DNA of 64,000 nucleotides from Pseudolactococcus laudensis (GCF_013449735.1 NZ_JACBNY010000006.1:40441-104440); one strand, 5' to 3'; shown: positions 8,764 to 18,427, numbered from the stretch's first letter. Translations and numbers: made by a program. The notes: generated from the sequence alone by a model not told the origin.

Positions 8764-8808
8764 ACACCTGACTGTTTAGCATTTGGCTAATCCATCAGGT
8801 GTTTTTTT
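8764..8808 (+). terminator. Terminator after nox
   Basis: ACACCTGA (8764-8771) pairs with TCAGGTGT (8795-8802), followed by seven T. Confidence 0.9.
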
Positions 8809-8836
8809 GATTATTTTTCTGTAACTGACTCAAGTT

Positions 8837-8864
8837 CACAAAAAAGAACCTCACAAAAGGTTCT
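8837..8864 (-). terminator. Terminator after glmM
   Basis: Minus strand AGAACC, an 8-base loop and GGTTCT, then TTTTTT. It closes the cdaA-cdaR-glmM unit against the convergent nox gene. Confidence 0.85.
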
Positions 8865-8907
8865 GATTTTTGATTTTTAATTTTTAATTTTATAGGTGAC
8901 GTCTTGA

Positions 8908-10263
8908 TTAATCAATTCCAATCTCTTCACGAACAACTGCAACGATCGTATCCACATACTCATCTACTTCTTTATCAGTTGGCGCTTCTGCCATAACACG
9001 TAATAAAGGTTCTGTCCCACTTGGGCGAACAAGAATACGGCCATTACCTGCCATTTTTTCTTCCATTTTAGCAATGATATTCGCAATCTCAGGCACTTCC
9101 ATTGCTTTAGATTTCATGCTGTTTTCAACACGAACATTGACTAATTTTTGAGGATAAATTGTGACTTGCGCTGCCAATTCTGATAGTTTTTTACCGGTTT
9201 CACGCATAACTTTTACAAGTAAAATCGCTGAGGCTTGACCATCACCTGTTGTATTATTATCAAGATAAATGATGTGACCTGACTGCTCACCACCAAAGTT
9301 ATGACCATTTTTCTTCATTTCTTCAACGACATAACGGTCACCAACAGCTGTAATCACACTGTTAATCCCTGCAGCCTCCAAAGCTTTATGGAAACCAAGA
9401 TTAGACATAACAGTCGTCACGACTGTGTCCTGAGCTAATAAGCCCTTCTCATGCAAGTGCTTAGCAACGATGAACATAATCTTGTCACCATCAACAATAG
9501 CCCCTGTTTCATCAACAGCAATCAAGCGATCACCGTCGCCGTCAAAAGCCAAACCTAAATCTGAACCATTTTCAACAACTGCTTTCGCCAGATTCTCTGG
9601 GTGGGTTGAGCCAACACCTAGGTTGATGTTCAGACCGTCAGGTGTTTCACCAATGACATTGAGGTCAGCAGAAAGGTCACTAAAAACTGTACGAGCGCTA
9701 GTATAAGTCGCACCATTGGCTGTATCAAGGGTAATTTTAAAACCGTCAAAACTACCTTCTGCAGTATTTTTCAAAAATTCATCGTATTTCCGAACTGCTT
9801 CAGAATAATCATGTAAGATACCAAGTCCTTGTGCTGAAGGGCGTGGCAAAGTGTCACGCTCAGCATCTAACAAGGCTTCAATTTCGAGTTCTTGACTATC
9901 TTCTAACTTAAAGCCGTCTGCTCCAAAGAATTTGATACCATTATCCAAGGCAGGATTGTGGCTGGCAGAAATCATGACACCCGCAGATACACCATCTTTT
10001 TTTACAAGATAGGCTACACCTGGTGTCGCAATGATACCAAGGTCGTAGACTTCAATCCCAACGCTCAAAAGCCCTGAAATCAACGATGTGCCTAACATTT
10101 GACCTGAAATCCGAGTATCACGCGCAACGTAAACTTTCGGTGTTCCAATTTCGTGCTGTGACAACACATAACCACCAAAGCGACCGAGTTTAAAGGCTAA
10201 TTCAGGTGTTAACTCAACATTTGCCTCGCCACGTACGCCATCAGTTCCAAAATACTTACCCAT
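8908..10263 (-). CDS. glmM: Phosphoglucosamine mutase GlmM
   Basis: 451 aa. Converts glucosamine-6-P to glucosamine-1-P for UDP-GlcNAc and cell-wall synthesis. The phosphoserine loop SASHNP is at 99-104 with catalytic Ser101. The Mg-binding loop is FDGDGDR (about 240). The phosphate-binding C-terminal motif is [14 protein letters not shown]. Full length for the family. It is the last gene of a cdaA-cdaR-glmM unit; in Firmicutes GlmM binds and inhibits CdaA, linking wall synthesis to c-di-AMP. A 70-base gap separates it from cdaR. Confidence 0.97.
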   Translation of the reverse strand: MGKYFGTDGVRGEANVELTPELAFKLGRFGGYVLSQHEIGTPKVYVARDTRISGQMLGTSLISGLLSVGIEVYDLGIIATPGVAYLVKKDGVSAGVMISASHNPALDNGIKFFGADGFKLEDSQELEIEALLDAERDTLPRPSAQGLGILHDYSEAVRKYDEFLKNTAEGSFDGFKITLDTANGATYTSARTVFSDLSADLNVIGETPDGLNINLGVGSTHPENLAKAVVENGSDLGLAFDGDGDRLIAVDETGAIVDGDKIMFIVAKHLHEKGLLAQDTVVTTVMSNLGFHKALEAAGINSVITAVGDRYVVEEMKKNGHNFGGEQSGHIIYLDNNTTGDGQASAILLVKVMRETGKKLSELAAQVTIYPQKLVNVRVENSMKSKAMEVPEIANIIAKMEEKMAGNGRILVRPSGTEPLLRVMAEAPTDKEVDEYVDTIVAVVREEIGID

Positions 10264-10333
10264 TTATTATCTCATTTCCTTTTTTTGTGCTACATCTATT
10301 ATAACTTACTTTTTATTTTATAACTATTATAAC

Positions 10334-11293
10334 CTATTTTTTAACCGGTGTCACTATCACATCAATCACATTTGGCGAAATCGTCACATTATCTTGTGAA
10401 AGTGGCACTTTGATTGTCGTTTCTTTTGTAATATTCGTCACGTCGATATTAGCTGTAATACTTGACACATCATCAATGAATTTCTGCTCACCCGAAATAT
10501 TCGCAGTATCTTTTGAAAGTTTGAAGTTATAATTTGTGAAGGAATTATCTTTTTTACCCGTTATCTTGCCCACTATCGGAACATCTTTGTTAGGTAATTC
10601 AACAGCCACTTTCATATTAACAGACGTTGGTGATAATTTTGCTGGTAACACTTTACCTGACTTATCGATAGCTTGTAGATATACTTTACCAGAGTAATCA
10701 TTGTCCAAAATCACATCACTAGGTAGAACGGCTTGCAATTTATCAATCTGCGTAATAATAGAGGCTCCAGACGTCACCTTAACCGTGTCCTTATCAATGC
10801 TGACATTTTTCAGTTGGTAGCCTTCTGGTAATAATTTAAGAGAAACGACTGGGGTAATATCAAAAGTCTTTTCTGCTTTTTTCTCAACTGTTACTGAAAT
10901 GTTACCTGGGTCAACTTGGGCATTGACACCTGTTGCCAATTCGACTACTCTAACAGGGACTTCAACTGTTCCCTCTTTAACCTTCGTCAAATCAACAACC
11001 AGATGAAAACTACGCGTATCTGATGATTTTTCAGCATTGAGTCGAACGAGATTATAAGATGTCAGATAAACATTGGCACTGCCGTCAAAGCCTGAGACAA
11101 AATATTTATCGTGATCATATTTCAGTTCAATTGGTACATCATAAAGCGTCGTTGAATGTGTTTCTGACGCATTCGTTCTATCGTTAGAATTTTTCAGTAA
11201 CACCGTATTGGCATTGAAAAATAAGACAATCGCAAAGAAAAGACTAACAAGTATGTAGATAAATTTTGATGATACGAAATCTTTATTTTTCAT
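10334..11293 (-). CDS. cdaR: YbbR-domain protein CdaR, regulator of diadenylate cyclase
   Basis: 319 aa. A single N-terminal membrane anchor (about residues 10-28) is followed by an extracytoplasmic region of repeated YbbR domains rich in beta strands (recurrent pattern of V-T-V-E-K and VPVR-type strands). CdaR modulates CdaA at the membrane. Its ATG lies inside the 3' end of cdaA (11-base overlap, different frame), preceded by AGAGGTC, so the two are translationally coupled. Confidence 0.92.
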   Translation of the reverse strand: MKNKDFVSSKFIYILVSLFFAIVLFFNANTVLLKNSNDRTNASETHSTTLYDVPIELKYDHDKYFVSGFDGSANVYLTSYNLVRLNAEKSSDTRSFHLVVDLTKVKEGTVEVPVRVVELATGVNAQVDPGNISVTVEKKAEKTFDITPVVSLKLLPEGYQLKNVSIDKDTVKVTSGASIITQIDKLQAVLPSDVILDNDYSGKVYLQAIDKSGKVLPAKLSPTSVNMKVAVELPNKDVPIVGKITGKKDNSFTNYNFKLSKDTANISGEQKFIDDVSSITANIDVTNITKETTIKVPLSQDNVTISPNVIDVIVTPVKK

Positions 11294-12170
11294 TTGATTG
11301 ACCTCTCTTTGACTTTAATTTCTTCAAGAGTCTATCTCGTTTGTTTGTTTTATTGGTATCTTCTATGTTTTTAATCAAAAAGTCATGAAACTCGCTTTTT
11401 GAGAGGTCTGAGTAAAATTCACCATTTTTGGTAATTGACAGGCCTCCTGTTTCTTCCGAAACAATCAGAGTAATGGCGTCTGAGACCTCAGAAATACCTA
11501 TCGCCGCACGGTGGCGGGTCCCGAATTCTTTAGAAATCTTACTATTTTCGGTCAGTGGTAAGTAGGCTGACGTTACCGCAATTTTATCGCCTTGAATGAT
11601 AACTGCACCATCATGCAAGGGGGTATTGGGGATAAAGATGTTAATGAGTAACTCGGCTGTAATGTCTGCATCCAGTTTAATCCCGGTCGAGATATATTCT
11701 TCAAGGGTTTGAGACTGTTCGATGACAATCAACGCACCGATTTTGCGCTCACTCATGTAGTCGAATGATTTCTCATAGGCTTTGATATGGCTCGATTGTT
11801 TTTTCTTGTCGTCCGATAAGCTAAAACTGAAAATATTCGTGGTACGACCGAGACTTTCAAGACCGCGACGAATTTCTGGCTGAAAGACGATAACGGCGGC
11901 TATCACACCATAGGTAATCACTTGGTTCAAGAGCCACTCAAATGTGCCCAGTCCTAGCCAACCACTTATGATTTTTAGCATGATAAATAAGAGGACACCG
12001 CGCACCAATGTCATCAATTTTGTCCCTTGCACACTCCGCAAAGCGCTATAAATCAAAAAGGTAATCAGACTGATATCGACAATAGCGATAAAAAGTCGCC
12101 AAGGGGTCATATTCAGCTGAATTATTTCCTGCCATGATTGCAGGTTGAAAATTTGATTAAAATCATTCAT
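11283..12170 (-). CDS. cdaA: Membrane diadenylate cyclase CdaA (c-di-AMP synthase)
   Basis: 295 aa. Three hydrophobic helices lie in residues 20-100, followed by a DAC domain. The catalytic DGA motif (LHDGA, 187-189) and RHR motif (TRHRAA, 219-221) are intact. It condenses two ATP to c-di-AMP, which controls K+ and osmolyte uptake. It is first in the cdaA-cdaR-glmM unit. A c-di-AMP target, BusR, is encoded at 53800. A 120-base promoter-bearing gap lies upstream. Confidence 0.97.
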   Translation of the reverse strand: MNDFNQIFNLQSWQEIIQLNMTPWRLFIAIVDISLITFLIYSALRSVQGTKLMTLVRGVLLFIMLKIISGWLGLGTFEWLLNQVITYGVIAAVIVFQPEIRRGLESLGRTTNIFSFSLSDDKKKQSSHIKAYEKSFDYMSERKIGALIVIEQSQTLEEYISTGIKLDADITAELLINIFIPNTPLHDGAVIIQGDKIAVTSAYLPLTENSKISKEFGTRHRAAIGISEVSDAITLIVSEETGGLSITKNGEFYSDLSKSEFHDFLIKNIEDTNKTNKRDRLLKKLKSKRGQSNEK

Positions 12171-12290
12171 GTTTCAATTCTACCATTTTTGTTTTTTTTT
12201 AACAGCGAAAAGAGATGATTCTCTTGAATTTATTTTGAATTAATATAATGTTTTACCAACGAAGTTTGCTTTATAAATCAAGTGTGGCAC

Positions 12291-12935
12291 TTAAACTTCC
12301 CATGACAAGATACCCAGAAAATGGTGCCTTTGCTTTTCCGGTGGCGCTGCCTCAAATTTAGCAACATAGGTCTCACTAATCATTTCTGAGCGTTGAGCGA
12401 CTGTCAAAAGAAAGGCCTGGATAGTAGAGAAATCAAAGGGTTTACCGTAATGTTGCTGTCGATTAAGTTTAAGCAATGGAATTTGATAGTCTTGAAACCA
12501 GTCTATTTTAGGATTTTCTAACGGACTTTTCAGGTAAATCAAACCATCAATTCTTCGAGATACTTTAGGCATATCTTCTATTGACAACATGTGGTTATAG
12601 CCAAATAAGAGCCTGATATCATAATCACCTTGAGGCTGAAACTGATATAGATTTTCTAGACCATATTTTTCTTGAACAACTCTTAACCCCATACTTTCAA
12701 AAGAATGGACCAATTGCTTGGCAACATCACCTTTTCGGTCCAAGCCAGTTAATAAAAGTTCAATATTTTTATCGGCATTTTTCGTTTCAATCATGGCTGC
12801 CGACAGATATGAGCGCTCCAAATCCAAATCAACAAGTTCATCCAACAAATCACTCGATGCCCTAACTCCCGCCATTGTCCCAAAAATCTTCTTATCAATT
12901 AATTTGACGATAATCGGGTATTCCTTTAATACCAC
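12291..12935 (-). CDS. Protein of unknown function paired with IIB-like protein
   Basis: 214 aa, not recognised. No signal peptide or membrane helix is visible, and the composition is soluble and mixed alpha/beta. The start is GTG at 12935, directly after the TAG of the upstream IIB-like gene, so translation is coupled. A central segment (DIRLLFGYNHMLSIEDMPKV) does not resemble a PTS domain I know. Because it follows a IIB-like gene without an EIIC, it may be a regulatory partner; function unassigned. Confidence 0.65.
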   Translation of the reverse strand: MVLKEYPIIVKLIDKKIFGTMAGVRASSDLLDELVDLDLERSYLSAAMIETKNADKNIELLLTGLDRKGDVAKQLVHSFESMGLRVVQEKYGLENLYQFQPQGDYDIRLLFGYNHMLSIEDMPKVSRRIDGLIYLKSPLENPKIDWFQDYQIPLLKLNRQQHYGKPFDFSTIQAFLLTVAQRSEMISETYVAKFEAAPPEKQRHHFLGILSWEV

Positions 12936-13214
12936 CTATTTTAAGGGCAATAGATAAGCAACTTGAGGCGCTATTAAGATAACATCGATAAACTGATTGA
13001 GCTCGAAAGCATTCTCTGGACTGATGACATCAACCCCACCATACACTAATATCAAGTCATATTTATCTCGATAGGTCGTCTCTTTCGACATGACAGTGTC
13101 TAAATGTGCTGACGTTACTTTTAAAGCGGGATACATTTCATTCAATGCTGTTACCATTCTGATACAAAATAGACTAGATGACATTCCACCAGCACAACAA
13201 ATATAAACAAACAT
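12936..13214 (-). CDS. PTS IIB-like protein (lactose/cellobiose fold)
   Basis: 92 aa. The N-terminus YICCAGGMSSSLF matches the phosphocysteine P-loop of lactose/cellobiose-type EIIB, with Cys at 6 or 7 as phospho-acceptor. It then follows the alternating strand/helix pattern of the family, though somewhat shorter than the usual 100-105 aa. No EIIA or EIIC is nearby, so it is an orphan and may be regulatory or use a distant permease. A cre-like site lies 35 bases upstream. Confidence 0.7.
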   Translation of the reverse strand: MFVYICCAGGMSSSLFCIRMVTALNEMYPALKVTSAHLDTVMSKETTYRDKYDLILVYGGVDVISPENAFELNQFIDVILIAPQVAYLLPLK

Positions 13215-13248
13215 TTTTTCTTACCTTTTCATCTCTTATTCACTTATT

Positions 13249-13262
13249 TGAAAGCGTTTTCT
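13249..13262 (-). promoter_or_regulatory. cre-like site upstream of IIB-like gene
   Basis: TGAAAGCGTTTTCT differs from the cre consensus only at the last base. A minus-strand -10 candidate (TACAAT) lies just upstream near 13272-13277, so CcpA would block early transcription. Confidence 0.6.
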
Positions 13263-13305
13263 TGTGGTGATTGTAACATAAACATCTAGTAAATGTCTTG
13301 ACATA

Positions 13306-13620
13306 AGGGGTGGGACAAAAATCCCTCCCCAAAATTGTAAAACAACATGATGATTCACTGAAAACAATACGAAATTGGTAAAAAAGTGCCGTTTTTTGCG
13401 AAAATCGGTATTCTTTTGGCAAAACAATACGAAATTGGTAAAATAAGTGCCGTTTTTGTGCGAAATCGGCATTCTTTTGGCAAAACAATACGAAATTGGT
13501 AAAAAAAGTTGTGATGATATGAAAAACTCGGATTCATTCAGTAAATAATATAAAAAAAGAGAAAAGCAAACCTGCCAGTTTACTTTTCTCTTTTGGCGAC
13601 TGAGGACTTTTATCCCTGCT
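13306..13620 (+). repeat. Repeat family B, copy 1
   Basis: About 315 bases. The left end is GGTGGGACAAAAATCCC. Then come three tandem copies of a 60-61-base unit (AAAACAATACGAAATTGGTA at 13362, 13422 and 13483, give or take one base). The right end is a hairpin of AGAGAAAAG/CTTTTCTCT type, followed by GGACTTTTATCCC. The two ends are imperfect inverted repeats of each other. It occupies most of the gap between the IIB-like promoter and the nifJ 3' end, and the right-hand hairpin could terminate nifJ. Confidence 0.85.
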
Positions 13621-13653
13621 TTTTTACATTAATCGTTATTTTCGATTGTTAGG

Positions 13654-16600
13654 TTACTTTCCTGCGCGTTTAGCGGCACGCTCTGCACGTTTGGCAGCAC
13701 GACGAGCCTCAGCTTCAGGGTCTTTTTCACGCTTTGGAGGCTCTACTTTAGCAGAAGTGACAAGGACTGTTTCTTCACCCTTAGCCTTGGCTTCCTTAGC
13801 TAGGAATTTATCTAAGTCTCCAGACATCCGTGCATAGCGAACAAATTTACGACGCGCATCTGCAGTCGTCTTATCAAACAAGGCTTGCGCTGCTTCTGGC
13901 TTGATGCGTTGTAGGCTTGCAAATCGAACTTGTTGAGTCATGAACCCTGTCATCTTATCAAAATCAGGTTTCTTAAAGTCTAGCGTAAGGGGATTTTTCC
14001 CCATATCTTCCAAGTTTGGATTATAGCGATAAAGTTGCCAATATCCAGACTCTACAGCTTCTTTAGCTTCTCGAATGGTTTGTGACATACCACCACGTAA
14101 ACCGTGTGAAATACATGGTATGTAGGCGATGATGATTGACGGCCCATTATGACGTTCTGCCTCTTCAAAAGCCTTAATCGTTTGCATTTTATTAGCACCC
14201 GAGGCGATTTGGGCGACATAGACATTACCATAGGTCATGGCCATGAAACCTAAATCTTTCTTAGCTGCGGCTTTCCCTGCTGCTGAGAATTTTTCAATCG
14301 CAGAGCGTGGTGTGCCTTTAGAAACTTGACCACCGGTATTGGCATAGACTTCATTATCCATGACGAGCATATTCACATCTGCACCAGAGGCAATGACATG
14401 GTCAATCCCTCCAAAACCAATATCATAAGCCCAACCATCGCCACCAATCATCCATTGAGTAGGTTTGACAAATTGGTCTTGGCGTGCTCGAATACTGTCA
14501 AACTCTGGGCCTAAGTCTGCTAGGGCACTTTTGAGTTTCTCAGCACGTTGGCGTGTGCCTTCAGATTCATCTTTATGGTCAATCCAGTCTTGCATCAGGG
14601 CTGCTACTTCTTCTGATACTGCTACTTCATTAAGCAGAGTTGTCAAATCCTTGGCCAACTTCGTGCGGCGCGCTTGCGACGCCAACCACATGCCATAACC
14701 AAATTCCGCATTATCCTCCAAAAGGGAATTGGACCAGGCAGGGCCTTGACCAGCATCATTTGTTGTGTAAGGGCTGACAGGTGCTGCGCCACCCCAGATA
14801 GATGAGCAACCTGTGGCATTGGCAATCATCATGCGGTCGCCAAACATTTGTGTGAGGAGTTTAACGTAAGGCGTTTCGCCACAGCCAGCACAGGCACCTG
14901 AGAATTCGAGTAATGGCGTGTTGAACTGTGTGCCAATAACAGTGTTGGGCTTAGCTGGATTAGCTTTGGTTTTCAGGGTCATTGAAAAGGCCCAATTTGC
15001 AGCCTCTGCACGGACTTCTTCATAAGGTTTCATTTCGAGCGCTTTACCTTTGGCAGGACAAGCCTCGACACAGAGACCACAGCCAGTGCAGTCTTCGACA
15101 GAAACCTGGATCCGATACATGAGACCATCAGCGCCACGATAATCTTTGACGAGATAACCTTCAGGTGCTTCGTTTAGTTCATCTTCATCCAGTAGGAAAG
15201 GTCGAATCGCTGCGTGTGGGCAGACAAAACTACACTCATTACACATGGTACATTTGTCAACATCCCATACGGGTACTTCTAAGGCAACGCCACGTTTTTC
15301 AGAGGCGGTTGTGCCGAGTGGCATGCGGCCATCTGTCATGTCGTTATCAACTAAATCCCCAACTGACAGGTTATCGCCTTCTTGAGCGTTGACGTTATTG
15401 ACGATTTGGAAGACATATTTCTTAACTTTTTCACCACCAACTTCAATGGCTTGTGGCGCTTTTGCTGTTGCCCAATCGGTTGGAATCGTCACTTTGTGCA
15501 ACCCATCCACTGCCAAATCCATAGCTTGCCAGTTTTGCTCAACAATCTTCATAGATTTGCGAGCATAACTATCATGTGCATCTTGTTTGAGAATGCTAAA
15601 GACATCATCAAAAGGCATGATTTGTGATAATTTAAAGAAACCCACTTGCATGGCAGTATTAATCCGTCTACCAAGGCCAGCCTTACCCGCAATTTCAACA
15701 GCATTCATGGTATAAAATTGAATGTCGTTTTCAGCGATATAACGTTTCATCCGACTTGGCAAATGATGATTAAGTTGCTCATCAGTCCAGACCGTATTGA
15801 GCAAGAAAGTGCCACCTTTTTTGAGCCCTTTCAGAACATCATACTGGTGAACATAACTGGCTGTTGATAGGCTGACAAAGTCGGCGTGTTGAATCATATA
15901 GGTTGACTTAATCGGTGTATCACCAAAACGCAAGTGACTAACTGTCAAACCACCAGATTTTTTAGAGTCGTAGGCAAAAGCACCTTGGACGTATTTATCT
16001 GTATGGTTACCGATAATTTTAATAGCAGATTTATTGGCACCAACAGTGCCATCAGAACCAAATCCCCAGAACTTAGCTTGAAACGTTGAACTTGGTGTCA
16101 AATCAAGCGAAAGGCCTAAGTCGAGCGACAAATTCGTCACATCATCCGTGATACCGATTGTGAAACGTTTTTTAGGCGCGTCTTTAACCAATTCATCAAA
16201 AACAGCAACAATTTGGCTTGGCGTCGTATCTTTCGAGCCAATCCCATAACGCCCACCAATCACTTTGATGTCAGATGCATGGTCATACAAAACAGACTTA
16301 ACATCCAGATAAAGTGGCTCACCATCAGCACCTGGCTCCTTAGTTCTATCCAAGACAGCGATTTTTGTCACAGTTTTAGGGAGCTTTTCAAGAAAATTTT
16401 CTGCTGGAAATGGTCGATATAGATGCACATTTAAGAAACCAGTCTTGCGACCTTGTGCATTCAAATAATCCACAGTCTGCTCAATCGTTTCGCCGACAGA
16501 GCCAATTGACACAATCACTTCCGTCGCATCTGCTACCCCGTAGTAATTGATCAAATCGTAATCTGTGCCACGCAAATCGTTAATCTTGCCCATGTATTTT

Positions 16601-17322
16601 TGAACAATCGCAGGCACTTTATCATAGTGACTATTGGTCGTTTCACGCTGTTGGAAATGGATGTCAGCATTCTGATTAGTCCCCGAAACTGTCGGGTGAT
16701 CAGGATTCATAGCTCTATCACGAAATTCTTGCAACTTTTCTTGATTGATCAGTTGACCCAGATCCGCATAGTCTAAGACCTCAATCTTTTGTAGTTCATG
16801 TGAGGTTCTGAACCCATCAAAAAAGTTCATAAATGGCACAGAAGATTCAATCGTCGCTAAATGTGCCACAGCTGACAAATCCATGACTTCTTGAACTGAA
16901 GACTCTGCCAACATGACATACCCCGTTGCACGCGCACTCATGACATCTGACTGGTCACCAAAAATATTAAGAGCATTGGTCGAAACCGCACGTGCCGCAA
17001 CATGAATCACGCTAGGGAGTAGTTCTCCAGCGATTTTATACATGTTTGGCAGCATCAATAGCAAGCCTTGCGACGCTGTATAGGTCGTCGCAAGTGCCCC
17101 TGCTTTGAGTGCCCCGTGAATGGCGCCTGCGGCGCCCGCCTCAGACTGCATTTCACTAATCGAGACAGTATCGCCCCAAATATTTTTCCGCCCCGCAGCC
17201 TGCCACTCGTCCGTGTACTCTGCCATAGGACTAGACGGTGTGATTGGATAGATAGACGCCACTTCTGTGAAGGCATAAGCCACATGAGCTGCTGCCATGT
17301 TTCCGTCCATTGTTTTACGCAT
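13654..17322 (-). CDS. nifJ: Pyruvate:ferredoxin/flavodoxin oxidoreductase
   Basis: 1222 aa. Oxidatively decarboxylates pyruvate to acetyl-CoA and CO2, passing electrons to ferredoxin or flavodoxin. The start is the ATG at 17322 (MRKTMDGN), preceded by AGAGG; the frame stays open 31 codons further but without a ribosome site. YPITPSSPMAEY marks the N-terminal domain. Two 4Fe-4S motifs, CTMCNECSFVC and CTGCGLCVEAC, lie at about 690 and 745. The TPP domain begins with GACAGCGETPY and continues with GDGWAYDIGFGG. The C-terminus adds an Arg/Lys/Ala-rich tail of about 25 residues. No partner ferredoxin is encoded nearby. Confidence 0.96.
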   Translation of the reverse strand: MRKTMDGNMAAAHVAYAFTEVASIYPITPSSPMAEYTDEWQAAGRKNIWGDTVSISEMQSEAGAAGAIHGALKAGALATTYTASQGLLLMLPNMYKIAGELLPSVIHVAARAVSTNALNIFGDQSDVMSARATGYVMLAESSVQEVMDLSAVAHLATIESSVPFMNFFDGFRTSHELQKIEVLDYADLGQLINQEKLQEFRDRAMNPDHPTVSGTNQNADIHFQQRETTNSHYDKVPAIVQKYMGKINDLRGTDYDLINYYGVADATEVIVSIGSVGETIEQTVDYLNAQGRKTGFLNVHLYRPFPAENFLEKLPKTVTKIAVLDRTKEPGADGEPLYLDVKSVLYDHASDIKVIGGRYGIGSKDTTPSQIVAVFDELVKDAPKKRFTIGITDDVTNLSLDLGLSLDLTPSSTFQAKFWGFGSDGTVGANKSAIKIIGNHTDKYVQGAFAYDSKKSGGLTVSHLRFGDTPIKSTYMIQHADFVSLSTASYVHQYDVLKGLKKGGTFLLNTVWTDEQLNHHLPSRMKRYIAENDIQFYTMNAVEIAGKAGLGRRINTAMQVGFFKLSQIMPFDDVFSILKQDAHDSYARKSMKIVEQNWQAMDLAVDGLHKVTIPTDWATAKAPQAIEVGGEKVKKYVFQIVNNVNAQEGDNLSVGDLVDNDMTDGRMPLGTTASEKRGVALEVPVWDVDKCTMCNECSFVCPHAAIRPFLLDEDELNEAPEGYLVKDYRGADGLMYRIQVSVEDCTGCGLCVEACPAKGKALEMKPYEEVRAEAANWAFSMTLKTKANPAKPNTVIGTQFNTPLLEFSGACAGCGETPYVKLLTQMFGDRMMIANATGCSSIWGGAAPVSPYTTNDAGQGPAWSNSLLEDNAEFGYGMWLASQARRTKLAKDLTTLLNEVAVSEEVAALMQDWIDHKDESEGTRQRAEKLKSALADLGPEFDSIRARQDQFVKPTQWMIGGDGWAYDIGFGGIDHVIASGADVNMLVMDNEVYANTGGQVSKGTPRSAIEKFSAAGKAAAKKDLGFMAMTYGNVYVAQIASGANKMQTIKAFEEAERHNGPSIIIAYIPCISHGLRGGMSQTIREAKEAVESGYWQLYRYNPNLEDMGKNPLTLDFKKPDFDKMTGFMTQQVRFASLQRIKPEAAQALFDKTTADARRKFVRYARMSGDLDKFLAKEAKAKGEETVLVTSAKVEPPKREKDPEAEARRAAKRAERAAKRAGK

Positions 17323-17453
17323 GTTTACCTCTTTCTGTGATGTTAAAATCAGGTCTATGAGTATGCTTACTTTGACTAAGTTATACTTTTCTATTCTAAC
17401 ATTTTTTTGAGGCAATTTTTAGTGTTTTTAGATTAAAATTTTGACTATTTTTC

Positions 17454-17477
17454 ATATGTCAAATACCCTTGACATAT
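17454..17477 (-). promoter_or_regulatory. Perfect palindrome upstream of nifJ
   Basis: ATATGTCAA (17454-17462), six bases, then TTGACATAT (17469-17477): a perfect 9-bp dyad about 130 bases upstream of the nifJ start. It is likely an operator; the cognate factor is not recognised. The rest of 17323-17678 is AT-rich with no supportable gene. Confidence 0.5.
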
Positions 17478-17678
17478 TTAAAGACCCTTGGTAAATTTGA
17501 ATTTTCTTGTCCATCAATCAAAATACCAAAAATGAGAAAATATCAGAAATAAACTTTTACGTCTACTTAACCTTTAATATCCTTGCCATGATCCTATTCT
17601 ATTGGAAATGTTTCTTTTTTAGAAAACTTGGCAATAATTGTCTCATACTGGACATATCTTATCCTATTCGATTCAAGC

Positions 17679-18377
17679 CTAACTCAATAATAAGACCATG
17701 ATCAAAACAGTCTTTGCATTGTTAACTAGATGAATGGCAATATTCGTACCCAAACTATCCATTTTACAGTAAGTAAAAGCTAAAACAACACCGGTCCCTC
17801 CATACAGAATCCAGCTGCCTAAATTATTCGGACTATGAACGAGAGCAAAAATAATGACCGAAACCACAACTCCAGCCCATTTGTACTTGGGCGAAAGTTT
17901 ACCAATTATCAGACCACGAAAAATAAATTCTTCCACGACTGGCGCAAGCAATACGGTTACTAAAACATAAGGGATTAAGGGGACTGTTTTTAATAAATTA
18001 TTAAGCAGTTGTTGATTAACTGAGGTTGCCTCACCACCATTTGTAATTATAATACTACCAATCGCCATAACAATGGAGATCACAACAGCACTTAGGACGA
18101 CAACGCCAATAAATTTTGGTATCCTCATCTTTAATTTAAAATCCGTTAAATTCATTTTATTCGCTAGCCAAAGTGTAAGTAGACAAAATGCCACAGTCAA
18201 ACTAGAGAGAATTACCGTTAATGTTGTCGTATATTTTAGATTAAAAAGTTGCGGAAACATGACAACTGAGGTTAAAGTCTGGTCTGCTAAAAACATACCT
18301 AACGCGATAAAGACATAGCCTAATTTTAAAAGCGTTACTTTTAGGACTCTTTGAAAAAGATTTGTTTCAATTTCCAT
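17679..18377 (-). CDS. CPBP-family intramembrane protease (Abi), bacteriocin-associated
   Basis: 232 aa with about seven hydrophobic helices. The CPBP motifs are present: EEFIFRG (motif 1, Glu-Glu plus Arg, about residue 148), FALVHSP (motif 2 His, about 187) and HLVNN near the C-terminus (about 217). Homologues in lactic acid bacteria give self-immunity to class II bacteriocins or process peptides. The context supports that: bacteriocin genes follow upstream on the same strand, and its promoter shares direct repeats and -10 with the bacteriocin promoter. Confidence 0.88.
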   Translation of the reverse strand: MEIETNLFQRVLKVTLLKLGYVFIALGMFLADQTLTSVVMFPQLFNLKYTTTLTVILSSLTVAFCLLTLWLANKMNLTDFKLKMRIPKFIGVVVLSAVVISIVMAIGSIIITNGGEATSVNQQLLNNLLKTVPLIPYVLVTVLLAPVVEEFIFRGLIIGKLSPKYKWAGVVVSVIIFALVHSPNNLGSWILYGGTGVVLAFTYCKMDSLGTNIAIHLVNNAKTVLIMVLLLS

Positions 18378-18427
18378 ATTTCATTTCTCCATTCCTTATT
18401 TAAAAATATTGCAAGCGCTTATATGTT

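Noticed and set aside
13362..13502. Regularly spaced repeats resembling a CRISPR array
   Set aside because: Units are contiguous 60-61-bp repeats without unique spacers, only two or three per locus, and no cas genes are near.
13236..13537. Three overlapping minus-strand frames with repeated words such as FYQFRIV and CRF in several frames
   Set aside because: They are translations of the tandem 60-bp units of repeat family B in different frames; no ribosome site and no conservation pattern of a protein.
17323..17415. 31-codon N-terminal extension of nifJ
   Set aside because: The ATG at 17322 has AGAGG correctly spaced and begins the conserved MRKTMDGN; the extension has no ribosome site.
17507..17701. 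64-codon plus-strand frame between nifJ and the CPBP gene
   Set aside because: No ribosome site, runs into the CPBP gene antisense, and shows no recognisable features.
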